Positions 20,165 through 28,293 of a stretch of 32,513 bases of DNA are shown here, piece after piece (the first letter of the stretch is position 1; the number at the start of each line of letters is the position of its first letter). This stretch comes from Planctomycetota bacterium. Lineage in GTDB: Bacteria > Planctomycetota > Planctomycetia > Pirellulales > Pirellulaceae. A program made the translations under genes and the position numbers. A model generated the notes under the pieces. It did no database searches and was not told where the DNA came from. It saw only the letters and a program-made list of their open reading frames with translations. Where the stretch lies: positions 1-32,513 of the forward strand of contig JAJRVM010000065.1 of the NCBI GenBank assembly GCA_024277285.1, in the 5' to 3' direction.

Positions 20165-20959
20165 TCAAAGGCGTTTTTCTTGCTTTTCCGTTGGGACGTG
20201 ATCGGCATTCATATGGGGAGCGGGTGGGCCGGAGATGGGGGCGTCGATATCACCCAAATAGCGGCGGCGCACTTCCTCGTGGTTCTTGATTTCGTCGGAC
20301 GTTCCACTGCAAAGAACTTTGCCCGACGCGATGACATAGCATCGGTTCACAATCTGCAGGATCTCCCGCGCGGCGTGATCCGTGATGAGAATGGAGATGC
20401 CTTGCGTCTGCAGGTCACCGATGATTCCCTGGATGCTCTGTACCGTGATCGGATCGATCCCGGCAAACGGTTCGTCCAGCATGATGATTTCGGGTTCACT
20501 TACCAGGCAACGGGCGATTTCCAACCGCCGCCGTTCGCCGCCCGAGAGTCGCGCTGCTTTCGACTTGCGAATGTGTTCGATGTTGAATTGCTTCAACAAC
20601 TCGTTGCACCGCTGGCGGCGTGCCTTGCCGCGTACCCCCAGCAGTTCCAACATGCAGAGCAGGTTCTGCTCGACATTCAGTTTCTTGAATACGCTCGATT
20701 CTTGCGCCAAGTATCCCATCCCCCCTTCGCGGGCACGGCGATACATGGGCCAAGATGTGACTTCGAGTCCCGACAGAAACACCGTTCCTGCATCAGGTTC
20801 CAGCATCCCGCAGATCATTCGAAAGCAGGTCGTCTTGCCGGCACCGTTGGGACCCAATAACCCGACGATCTCGCCTTGCTCGACATGCAGTTGCACGCCA
20901 TCGACAACACGCCGGCGACCGAATGACTTCACCAGTCCGTCGGCTTCTAAGATTCTCAT
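20165..20959 (-). CDS. lptB: LPS export ABC transporter ATP-binding protein
   Basis: Cytoplasmic ATPase that powers lipopolysaccharide extraction from the inner membrane together with LptF/LptG. Visible motifs: Walker A GPNGAGKTT at 36-44, Q-loop segment MGYLAQESSVFKKLNVEQN, signature LSGGERRR near 138-145, Walker B IIMLDEPFAGIDPITVQSIQ, and ITDHAARE at the switch. The combination of AQ(E)SSVFKKL and FAGIDPI is specific to LptB. At 264 residues it is about 20 longer than E. coli LptB because of a Pro-rich tail. GGAGGA stands eight to nine bases before the ATG. It lies 71 bp downstream of the signal peptidase gene on the same strand, so the two may be cotranscribed. No lptF, lptG or lptC is in the window. 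Confidence 0.92.
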   Translation of the reverse strand: MRILEADGLVKSFGRRRVVDGVQLHVEQGEIVGLLGPNGAGKTTCFRMICGMLEPDAGTVFLSGLEVTSWPMYRRAREGGMGYLAQESSVFKKLNVEQNLLCMLELLGVRGKARRQRCNELLKQFNIEHIRKSKAARLSGGERRRLEIARCLVSEPEIIMLDEPFAGIDPITVQSIQGIIGDLQTQGISILITDHAAREILQIVNRCYVIASGKVLCSGTSDEIKNHEEVRRRYLGDIDAPISGPPAPHMNADHVPTEKQEKRL

Positions 20960-21030
20960 CGCATTGGTCCTCCATGCCTAGTGAATCGTCGTGCGGTCCC
21001 GCACCTGCTGCTCTCACCGCCTCGCGTCGA

Positions 21031-22899
21031 TCAGTGGATCAGGCGCATTCGCTTCAGGTTGGGTTGGTAGGGGATGGGACGATACCACGGGTGCGGCCAG
21101 TAGATCAGCAGAGCGCGGCCAATCAACAGGTCGCGCTCGAAGAAATGCTCCGACCACATGCGGGCGTCCGAACTTTGCGGGCTATTGTCGCCCATGGGAA
21201 AGAACTGGTTGTCTTCAAGCGTATACTCGAACGTCCCCCGAGACTTGAACAAGTCCGTCTCCTCCCAGATAGACGGCGTATTCAAGATCTGCCGGATCTG
21301 TCGTGGACCAATTGCGATTGGATACTCGTGAAAACCACTGCTCGTGGCAATATAGTAGACGTCACGCCATACACGCAGATGCTCAACATGGAACGCGGCG
21401 CCACAGGCACCAATTCCGACCGGAGCCAGGTCGCCCGGATCATCGAGCGTCGTAACCGGCTGGGCATCATCACGCGGTGCGTAAGTCGTCGGACCGTTGA
21501 ATTCAATGCGTTTGCCGTCTATCGATAGCCGCAGCTCCGCATCGACGTTGGTGTAACGGATCGTATGTTTGCCACCACCCCGTATGCCGGTCGTGCCCGT
21601 GACCGTTTGGGCGGTCGTGCCATCGGTGGCCAGAAAGGGAGTGCCATCACTGGCTGAAAGAGCGGCGTTGCCCGTCGCGATGTTGATTCGGCAAACGTAA
21701 GCGACACCTCCCTTGGTCAGTTGTACCAGCAGGTCGCCAACGTCGCTTTGAATGTTGACTTCGCCTTCAAAGGCGAGATCCCCGACCCAATGAAGACCGA
21801 GCGTTACAAAGGGGCGGAGCGAACGTCTGTCGAAATCCGACGTCGGCAGTTCTTCCGGGCTGCCTTTCGGATTGAAAGAGCGCAAGTCACGACGGTCGAT
21901 CGCGGTATAGGCGTTGTAGGCATAGAAGTCCGTGATGAGCGTGGGAGACAGCTCTTCGGGCACCTGCACTTTCTCACCCGCTTTGACCATCGCGCGAATT
22001 TGCTGCCAATCTTCTGCGATCGGAACGATGTGGTGATACCGTAACCAGACGTCCCGGTCGCCAATGGCTTTCACGTCAAACGAACGGCCGTCGTCCGTCG
22101 TTGCCCACTCTTCGGCAACATCCGAGCTAGCGCTATTGTCGGCGGCCCATGGTTGCCAACGCGTCGGCCAACCGACCTTAACCAAGCTTTTTGAAAGGTA
22201 GCGGGAATCATCGACCAATTGCAAAATCGCTCGAAGCTTGCGGTCCGGTTTGCGGGCAATGGAGAACTCGTCTTCGCCTGGTTTCTTGATAAAGATGTCG
22301 CCTCGTTTGACCAAGACTGTCTCGCCCGGCAGGCCGATCAGGCGTTTGATGAAGTTCTGCTTTGCATTGAAAGGGTATTTGAAGACGATGACATCCCAGC
22401 GTTTCGGATCGGTGAAGTCGTAGATGAACTTGCTGACCAGGATGCGATCCCCCGAAAAAGTTGCCATGTTGGCATCCTCTTCCAGGTCAAGAAGTTGCTT
22501 GTAACGGCACAGCGGACAGGTTGCAGCCACGACGACGCTGCGCGATAGGGAATGGCCACTTTCGAGCAATTGTTGATCATTGGCTGCATCTTCGATTTCG
22601 ATACTCGCACCGGCTTGGTACCAATAGCCGCATTCGGGACACTCTACGTCCTTGTGCTGGCCCATCAGCGTAGGCGCCATCGAACCGGTTGGAATAACGA
22701 ACGCTTCGGCCACGAAAGCGCGGAACAGGAATGCCAGGATGATGGCGACGACAATCGACTCAACCGTCTCGCGCGTCGCGCTGCCGGGGACCGGTCCCAC
22801 ATCCTTTCCATCTCTATTCGTCCCAGACTGGCGTTGCTCAGCCTGACGCGCCGGTGCTTTGTGTGACTTGCTCGATTTCGATGCTTTCGATTTGCTCAT
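21031..22899 (-). CDS. lepB: Signal peptidase I with zinc-ribbon and beta-sandwich inserts
   Basis: Type I signal peptidase (S26) that removes signal peptides at the outer face of the inner membrane. It has 622 residues against about 200-350 in most bacteria. A basic Ser/Lys-rich N-tail is followed by one membrane helix (about 48-68). The catalytic Ser73 lies in IPTGSMAPTL, box C is GDRILVSKF (150-158), the general-base Lys185 is in FIKRLIGLPGE, and box E is GDNSPQSSDAR (570-580). Two insertions stand out: Cys87/Cys90 with Cys128/Cys131 between Ser73 and box C, which look like a zinc ribbon, and about 380 residues between boxes D and E, including a LamG-like beta region (about 365-515). The GTG at 22947 is the longest start; the ATG at 22899 is preferred. 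It may be cotranscribed with lptB. Confidence 0.92.
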   Translation of the reverse strand: MSKSKASKSSKSHKAPARQAEQRQSGTNRDGKDVGPVPGSATRETVESIVVAIILAFLFRAFVAEAFVIPTGSMAPTLMGQHKDVECPECGYWYQAGASIEIEDAANDQQLLESGHSLSRSVVVAATCPLCRYKQLLDLEEDANMATFSGDRILVSKFIYDFTDPKRWDVIVFKYPFNAKQNFIKRLIGLPGETVLVKRGDIFIKKPGEDEFSIARKPDRKLRAILQLVDDSRYLSKSLVKVGWPTRWQPWAADNSASSDVAEEWATTDDGRSFDVKAIGDRDVWLRYHHIVPIAEDWQQIRAMVKAGEKVQVPEELSPTLITDFYAYNAYTAIDRRDLRSFNPKGSPEELPTSDFDRRSLRPFVTLGLHWVGDLAFEGEVNIQSDVGDLLVQLTKGGVAYVCRINIATGNAALSASDGTPFLATDGTTAQTVTGTTGIRGGGKHTIRYTNVDAELRLSIDGKRIEFNGPTTYAPRDDAQPVTTLDDPGDLAPVGIGACGAAFHVEHLRVWRDVYYIATSSGFHEYPIAIGPRQIRQILNTPSIWEETDLFKSRGTFEYTLEDNQFFPMGDNSPQSSDARMWSEHFFERDLLIGRALLIYWPHPWYRPIPYQPNLKRMRLIH

Positions 22900-23296
22900 G
22901 ATGTGGGTCTTGTTCTGACAACGGCTCGCGTTTGGGGGTGTCCCCACCGAATTTCCAGGTCATTTCATGGTCCCGCGCCGCACGCAACGCCCCCTGAAGG
23001 TGGTAGCATCGTGGCTCGGGAAAACATACGACGTGATTGTATTCGCTTTTCGGAAGATGGATATAGCCCAAAACTTTATGGAGCAACACTCCCCCCCATG
23101 AGGACGCCATCAACGACAGGCCTAATGTGGTCGCATTATCGTCTGGCGACAGTGATTGGCGGTTCAATGGGGCGTTTCTTGACCTGCGTGTGAAAGCACC
23201 CGCGCGCGTGAACTCGGCCAAGTCACCCTGTGGTGTCAGCCGCGATTGTCAAGATCCACGCGAAGGAATCGCGTGCGGCACGCATCGAACCCGTTT
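22900..23296. other. Divergent intergenic region
   Basis: About 400 bp between the signal peptidase start and the redox operon. It should hold promoters on both strands, but I cannot place them. No convincing gene or repeat is visible. Confidence 0.4.
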
Positions 23297-25558
23297 ATGA
23301 GGCTTCACTACGCGCGATCAGCTCCGGGGTTTTTGATGATGATGGAACGCAATACATTTTGTTCGGACCTCACGCGTCCACCAAAGGGAATTGCCGATCT
23401 TGCCGATCGACGTGCTCTCGTCTGGTCCAGGAGGCATGACGCGGCTCGCGACTCGCTTCATCGAGTGGTCGGCTTTCGTGTCGCCAGACGTACGCGCCGG
23501 CAATTGTGGGCGATCGCACCCGTTTGCGCCATATTGTTGTTCCCGGTCTTCCTCTTTGCGCAGGGGGCTGCCGAGGGACAACACGCCGAGCACCACCCCG
23601 CGGCGCCGCAAGCGAGTGGCCTAGCAAAGGGAGACACTGAAGCGGGAAGCACAGAAAAGGAGAGCGGCAAGCGCGACGGCACCGGTGCCGCCAGCACGGG
23701 CATGATGGGGACCGGGAAGGGTGGCGGCGGCATGGGGGGCGGGAAGGGGGGCGGCGGCATGGGGGGCATGATGGAGAAGATGGGAGCTCCCAAGCCGAAG
23801 GAAACGTATCCCACGCTGATGAGCTTGCCTGACCTGCCTTTGGCTCGGCGCGGCAAGATCGAGCAACAAGCCCAACAGCGCATGGTGGACGGTAAGACGC
23901 TGTTAGCTGATGGAATGAAGGAACTGGCCACCGCCCAAGCGAATGATGATTTCGCGACGTTGCAGGCAGCCACGGCCAAAATGCGTGAAGGATTGGCGCG
24001 ATTTGAAAGTGGATTGGCGGCGCGCCGAGCGTTGGTGGAAGGTAAATCGCCCTCCAATGTGGCGCTCACCTGGTTTAAACGAGAAATGAACTTGTTGCCA
24101 CCAACTGCCGCGCCAGGTTTTCGTTTCTTTGGAATGACCACGTTTCACACCAGTGTCATGGCAGTGCTTGTGGCATTTGGCGGAGCGATGGTCTGGATGT
24201 ATTTTGGCAACATGCGTCGTGCGATGGCGCTGATGGAGAAACTCGCGACGACCCCATCACTTGGTACCCCGTCACCTAGTATCCCATCATCTGGTACGGT
24301 CGAGCCGGCGAGTTCCGGATCGAACGAGCGTGAAGCGTTGACGCTCGCGGCCACGTCGCGCGCCGACAGTCAAGAATCTTTGGCACCGTCGCCCAACGCG
24401 GCGCACGGCACGTCCGATTGTTGCGATGAGTCGGCTGTGCAGTGTGCGGATGCGGATGATGCGACGGGCCGCGCCGATATTTCGTCCGGGTTACTTCGCG
24501 TCGCGAAGCGGCAACTCTGCCGACTCCGAGTCGCGAAGATCTACCAGGAAACTCCTGATGTCAAGACCTTCCGGCTCGTTGCTTGCCACGGAGGCCCGCT
24601 TCCATTCAATTATCTGCCCGGTCAGTTTCTCACGTTGACTCTGCCAATCGACGAGAAGAAATCGATTCGGCGCAGCTATACGATCTCGTCTTCCCCGACG
24701 CAGGGATACTGTTGTGAAATCACGGTCAAGCGGGAGGAACAAGGTGCCGGCTCTCGCCATTTGCATGACCACGTCCAGGAGGGCGCGATGCTGAAAGTGC
24801 AGGCGCCCAGCGGCAAGTTCGTTTTCACGGGGAGCGAAGCGGATGCAGTCGTGTTAATTGCCGGCGGCGTGGGGATCACTCCCATGATGAGTATCACTCG
24901 CGCGCTAACCGATATGGGGTGGCCCGGCGATATCGATTTCATCGTTGCCTGCCGCGATCCGGAGCACTTCATTTTCGCATCGGAACTGGAACAACTTGCG
25001 GAACGGCACTCCAACGTGCATTTGCATGTCGCCATGAGCCGAATCAAGCCTGAAAATACGCGTTACCACGCCGGCCGACTGACCAAGGATCTGATCGCCA
25101 AGTTAGTTCCTGACATCGCGTCAAAGTGGGTCCAGCTTTGTGGTGCGCCACAGATGATGGACTCCACCAAGGCGATGTTAGCGGAATTGGGTGTGCCGGC
25201 AGACAACGTTCACCTCGAAAATTTCGGTTCGCAACAAAAACCGCACGTGAAAGCTGCTGAGAAAAAGAAGGTGGCTGACACTGCAGCGACCGAAGTGTTG
25301 GCGACGGTCAAATTCGCCACATCGGGGCAAGCGACACGTTTCCAGCCGGACGAGACGGTTTTGGAAGCGGCGGAACGCGTGGAGGTGAGCATTGACAATT
25401 CATGCCGAATCGGAATGTGTGGTGTATGTGCGGTGAAGCTTCTTTCAGGGCAGGTCACAATGGAAGTCGACGATGGTTTAGATCCCGACGATAAAGACGC
25501 GGGTATGATCCTGGCTTGCCAGGCCAAGGCGAAACGCGACGTGACGGTGGAGGCGTGA
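23297..25558 (+). CDS. Membrane-anchored NAD(P)H:FAD reductase with C-terminal 2Fe-2S ferredoxin domain
   Basis: About 753 residues counted from the ATG at 23297. Order: basic N-tail, hydrophobic segment 1 (about 70-89), an outside segment with a His cluster (GQHAEHH) and a Met/Gly-rich tract (MGGGKGGGGMGGMMEKMG), a helical region, hydrophobic segment 2 (about 281-303) followed by Arg (positive inside), a low-complexity linker with a Cys cluster (DCCDESAVQC), then ferredoxin-NADP-reductase-like FAD (RRSYTISS) and NAD(P) (GGVGITPMMS) domains, and a plant-type 2Fe-2S domain with Cys703, Cys708, Cys711 and Cys741. Two TMs place the redox domains in the cytoplasm. The start is uncertain: no good ribosome site, with alternatives TTG 23246, ATG 23336 and GTG 23465. 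Its stop lies 3 bp before the next start. It probably feeds electrons to the b-type protein downstream. Confidence 0.85.
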   Translation: MRLHYARSAPGFLMMMERNTFCSDLTRPPKGIADLADRRALVWSRRHDAARDSLHRVVGFRVARRTRRQLWAIAPVCAILLFPVFLFAQGAAEGQHAEHHPAAPQASGLAKGDTEAGSTEKESGKRDGTGAASTGMMGTGKGGGGMGGGKGGGGMGGMMEKMGAPKPKETYPTLMSLPDLPLARRGKIEQQAQQRMVDGKTLLADGMKELATAQANDDFATLQAATAKMREGLARFESGLAARRALVEGKSPSNVALTWFKREMNLLPPTAAPGFRFFGMTTFHTSVMAVLVAFGGAMVWMYFGNMRRAMALMEKLATTPSLGTPSPSIPSSGTVEPASSGSNEREALTLAATSRADSQESLAPSPNAAHGTSDCCDESAVQCADADDATGRADISSGLLRVAKRQLCRLRVAKIYQETPDVKTFRLVACHGGPLPFNYLPGQFLTLTLPIDEKKSIRRSYTISSSPTQGYCCEITVKREEQGAGSRHLHDHVQEGAMLKVQAPSGKFVFTGSEADAVVLIAGGVGITPMMSITRALTDMGWPGDIDFIVACRDPEHFIFASELEQLAERHSNVHLHVAMSRIKPENTRYHAGRLTKDLIAKLVPDIASKWVQLCGAPQMMDSTKAMLAELGVPADNVHLENFGSQQKPHVKAAEKKKVADTAATEVLATVKFATSGQATRFQPDETVLEAAERVEVSIDNSCRIGMCGVCAVKLLSGQVTMEVDDGLDPDDKDAGMILACQAKAKRDVTVEA
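23714..23767 (+). repeat. 27-bp tandem repeat coding Met/Gly/Lys tract
   Basis: Two adjacent 27-bp units (23714-23740 and 23741-23767) differ at one base and encode GKGGGGMGG twice within the reductase. The tract may vary in length between strains. Confidence 0.65.
24251..24295 (+). repeat. Three degenerate 15-bp tandem repeats in linker
   Basis: Units at 24251-24265, 24266-24280 and 24281-24295 share the pattern A(C/T)CCC(A/G)TCA..T.GT and encode TPSLG, TPSPS and IPSSG in the linker just inside the second membrane segment of the reductase. Confidence 0.6.
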
Positions 25559-25561
25559 ACG

Positions 25562-26188
25562 ATGAAAGAACGCGAACGCACGATTGTCAGCGGCTTGGTC
25601 ATGCTGGCGCTAGTCTCGTGGCTGGGATTCGTTTTTCACCAATCGCCTCGTTTTGCCGGCAGCTTCTGGGGTGGAGTACTCGGCGTCAGCGGTGCGGCAT
25701 TGATGCTCGTGCCATTGGCTTACCTGTTCGTAAAACGCAGCAAATGGCTTAAGCCCCGCGTGACGAAACGCGTCACGATGCGGACACTCTTGGCGTGGCA
25801 CATCTACGCTGGAATCGTTGGTCCGATTCTCGTGCTGTTGCACACCGGGCATAAGTTTGCAAGCCCGCTTGGAATCGCGTTGACGGCCATGACGCTGATC
25901 GTCGTCCTCAGTGGCTACGTTGGACGCTATTTGATGAACCGATTCTCGACGGAAATACGTGAAAAGAAAGCCCTCTTGGCCAGTCTGCAAACGCGATATG
26001 GCCAAGCGGCCGAGCAGTTGGCAAGCGATCCACAAAGTGTCGCTGTCTTGCAGGCGTGGCGCAGTGGACTTGGCATGTTAGCGGCCAGTTTGTTGTGCGC
26101 GACACGCCTGACGCGACACGCTCTGCGGTTCAGCCGACCGAAAGTCCCGCAACAATGCTTCGATTGTCGCAGGCAATTGCGGACGTAG
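25562..26188 (+). CDS. N-terminal half of di-haem b-type membrane protein (frameshifted)
   Basis: 208 residues, of which about the first 175 look genuine. Four hydrophobic segments lie at about 8-26, 33-57, 73-93 and 100-120, with basic residues on the inside loops. His80 (AWHIYAG) and His94 (VLLHTGH) are 14 residues apart, the spacing used by bis-haem b proteins and ferric-reductase-like membrane domains. The expected second pair of histidines is not in this frame: it is in the next ORF (His65 and His79, again 14 apart). After about residue 175 the translation turns Arg/Cys-rich and ends at 26188, so the tail is probably out-of-frame. A shift of one base somewhere in 26056-26160 would join the halves. 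Whether this is mutation, sequencing error or recoding cannot be told here. Confidence 0.7.
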   Translation: MKERERTIVSGLVMLALVSWLGFVFHQSPRFAGSFWGGVLGVSGAALMLVPLAYLFVKRSKWLKPRVTKRVTMRTLLAWHIYAGIVGPILVLLHTGHKFASPLGIALTAMTLIVVLSGYVGRYLMNRFSTEIREKKALLASLQTRYGQAAEQLASDPQSVAVLQAWRSGLGMLAASLLCATRLTRHALRFSRPKVPQQCFDCRRQLRT

Positions 26189-27210
26189 AAGACTCCATAA
26201 CAATGCACGAGGCGTTCAAGAGGTGGTTTGGAAAGTGGCTGAAGTTGCACATCGTTATTTCCGTGCTCCTGTACGTCTTGTTGGCACTACACGTTTGGGC
26301 AGCCGTTCATTTCGGTTTGCGATGGTTTGATCCGTGGCGTTCCACGACACCCTATTTCACACCTGTCGCGGGAAGTAACGACAAGGTTGGGACAGGCGAT
26401 ATTGCGAAGCGACCGACTTCAGGGAACACGCATGCCGGAGCATCGCAATCGAACATGGCGATGGAACAGTTCTCGCGTCATTTCGGCCAACTGTTCAAGA
26501 AATACTGGCACGCTCCGGTCCCCATTCACGGTATACGAACAACCGTATTTGATTATGCCGGCATTGCTGCGGAAGTTGGCCAGCGGGAGTCAGATTTCAT
26601 GCAGGCGCTGCGGGCGTTGGAGCAAGTTAACCCGCACCTGCTAGGTGGAGACGACCGAGAAAAGGCGTTTTGGATCAACGCTTATAATTTTGGCGCGATG
26701 AAACTGGCAGCAGATCACTATCCCGTCACTTCGATCACCGACGCGAAGATTAGTAATGGAGACCCCTGGGCAATCCCAGGAATTCGCGTCGGAACAGAAC
26801 GGTACGCATTGCATCAAATCGAGAATGCCATACTGCTCAAGAAATTTGATGACCCGCGAATCGTGTTTGCCGTGAGTTGCGCAGCGGTCAGTTGCCCCGA
26901 CCGCACCGCTGATATTTTTTCAGCGGAGCACATTGACCAACAGTTGGACGCTATCGTCCGCGGACTTCTGGCCAATCCGACCAAAGGGTTGGCGATCGAT
27001 GCGCAACGCAAAGTGCTGAAGCTCACGTGGATCTTGAAAGCCGACCGACGGCTCTTCGACGGTGATGACGGACTATTGGACTTTGTGCGACGTTATGCGC
27101 CAGCCGAAACGCGTGACTGGATCGATGCCGAACGCGAAAACATTACGATCGAGTTTTTTGAACATGATTGGGCGTTGAACGATATCGCCTTGGCCGACAC
27201 CGAGGACTGA
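26056..27210 (+). CDS. C-terminal half of di-haem b protein fused to DUF547 domain
   Basis: 384 residues from the GTG at 26056; ATGs at 26155 and 26203 are later alternatives. Residues about 35-62 form a helical linker (SQAIADVEDSI, HEAFKRWFGKW), followed by a fifth membrane segment (about 63-88) with His65, His79 and His85. From about 135 to the end is a DUF547 domain with EKAFWINAYNF near 202-212 and FAVSCAAVSCP near 271-281 (Cys275, Cys280). Positive-inside reasoning puts DUF547 in the periplasm. DUF547 has no established activity; its conserved Cys and Asn residues suggest a papain/NlpC-like fold. The ORF overlaps the previous one by 133 bp in another frame, and the first 30 or so residues may be untranslated unless the frames are joined. 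The next gene starts 14 bp after its stop. Confidence 0.75.
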   Translation: MAQWTWHVSGQFVVRDTPDATRSAVQPTESPATMLRLSQAIADVEDSITMHEAFKRWFGKWLKLHIVISVLLYVLLALHVWAAVHFGLRWFDPWRSTTPYFTPVAGSNDKVGTGDIAKRPTSGNTHAGASQSNMAMEQFSRHFGQLFKKYWHAPVPIHGIRTTVFDYAGIAAEVGQRESDFMQALRALEQVNPHLLGGDDREKAFWINAYNFGAMKLAADHYPVTSITDAKISNGDPWAIPGIRVGTERYALHQIENAILLKKFDDPRIVFAVSCAAVSCPDRTADIFSAEHIDQQLDAIVRGLLANPTKGLAIDAQRKVLKLTWILKADRRLFDGDDGLLDFVRRYAPAETRDWIDAERENITIEFFEHDWALNDIALADTED

Positions 27211-27224
27211 CGGATACCTACGCA

Positions 27225-28031
27225 ATGACGACCAACGCGAAAAAAAAGAAACGGCCCGTTCTCCGGGCAATGCTGGTTGCAAGTTTGCCGCTGCTGTTGC
27301 TGTTGTGGGTGTTTACGCCGGGCGAGTCGGCCTTCAAGCAAGCAGCCACTTGGCAACAAATGGCCGAACCTGGCGCGTTATCGGCAGCGCACACGCACCT
27401 GGAAAACGACTGTGCTGCTTGCCACACTTCGATCACGGGAGTTGAGCCCGCAAGTTGTATTGTCTGCCATGCCAACAATGAAACGCTCTTGCAACGGCAG
27501 CCGACATCTTTCCATGCCAGCATCAGTAGTTGTATCGAATGCCATTCTGAGCACGGAGGTATTGGCCGCCGACCAACCAACATGGATCATGTGGCATTGG
27601 CCAGGATCGGCCTGCGCCAGCTCAAGAGCACCGCACCCGACGACCAGCGCAGGTTCTTGCATGACGAGCTCATCTCCTGGACTGCCGGGCGGGCGCCGCC
27701 GCATGCTCGCATTACCGTTGCGGAAGCGATGCTGGATTGTGTTGCATGCCACTCCAATGACGACCGCCACTTTAAACTGTTCGGTCAAGATTGTGCCGCC
27801 TGCCACGCGACGGACCGCTGGACGGTACCTGACTATCGTCACCCTTCCGCCCGATCGACCGACTGTGCCCAGTGCCACCAGGCGCCGCCGAGCCATTACA
27901 TGAAGCACTTTACGATGATCTCTGCCCGCGTCGCTGGGAAGCCACACACGCGTGTCGACCAGTGTTTTCAGTGCCACCAGACGACGTCCTGGAACGACAT
28001 TCGAGGTGCCGGCTGGTACAAACACCATTGA
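27225..28031 (+). CDS. Heptahaem c-type cytochrome, membrane anchored
   Basis: 268-residue periplasmic electron carrier. A basic start (KKKKR) and hydrophobic segment (about 15-30) serve as signal anchor. Seven CxxCH haem motifs begin at Cys63, Cys78, Cys103, Cys172, Cys190, Cys214 and Cys247, grouped as three plus four with a 65-residue gap. Extra histidines between motifs could act as distal ligands. The ATG at 27225 lies 14 bp after the DUF547 stop, and the longer open frame from 27168 reads into that gene. Position and content suggest it accepts electrons from the di-haem b protein and passes them to an unknown acceptor. No reductase active site (such as a Cys-x-x-Cys-Lys haem) is visible. 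Confidence 0.88.
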   Translation: MTTNAKKKKRPVLRAMLVASLPLLLLLWVFTPGESAFKQAATWQQMAEPGALSAAHTHLENDCAACHTSITGVEPASCIVCHANNETLLQRQPTSFHASISSCIECHSEHGGIGRRPTNMDHVALARIGLRQLKSTAPDDQRRFLHDELISWTAGRAPPHARITVAEAMLDCVACHSNDDRHFKLFGQDCAACHATDRWTVPDYRHPSARSTDCAQCHQAPPSHYMKHFTMISARVAGKPHTRVDQCFQCHQTTSWNDIRGAGWYKHH

Positions 28032-28174
28032 AACGCATCAGCAGAAAGGAACGCCCCGTCTATGTGCAGCATGAAGGAAAGTCACGGTATTTTGTGCGCA
28101 CCGGCAACTCCACTCACGAGCTTGATACCCGGGAAGCACTCGCGCATATCACGCGTCGTACTTCGCAATCGTGA
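28028..28174 (+). pseudogene. Possible C-terminal remnant of an AlbA_2/Schlafen-type ATP-binding protein
   Basis: A 48-codon open frame beginning with a TTG that overlaps the cytochrome stop (TTGA). Its sequence KSRYFVRTGNSTHELDTREALAHI resembles the C-terminal motif F(Y/F)VRxGNSTxxLxxxEA found at the end of some larger ATP-binding/AlbA_2 proteins associated with defence islands. The upstream domains are absent, so it looks like a remnant. It could instead be a small coupled gene. The resemblance is from memory and unverified. Confidence 0.35.
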
Positions 28175-28293
28175 CCTCAGGAAATCGCAGCCGCGCGTGC
28201 ATTGAATTGATGGCGCGAAGCGGTGTCAGCATGGGGCAGGATGACTATGGACACGCTCGCCCGCTGGAACGCAAAACCGTTCGCATAAACCGT

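Noticed and set aside
22838..23221. 127-codon minus-strand open frame overlapping the signal peptidase start
   Set aside because: Charged, low-complexity sequence without motif; overlaps the true gene in another frame.
23246..23296. Extension of the reductase to the TTG at 23246
   Set aside because: TTG without a ribosome site, and the added residues are Arg-rich with no family resemblance; kept only as an alternative.
26056..26160. Programmed -1 frameshift in the di-haem gene
   Set aside because: No X XXY YYZ heptamer or clear downstream stem is visible in the overlap, so recoding is not supported without comparison to relatives.
28060..28203. 47-codon frame starting at the ATG at 28060, preceded by AAAGGA
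   Set aside because: The ribosome site is reasonable, but the peptide has no recognisable content and overlaps the frame with the conserved motif.
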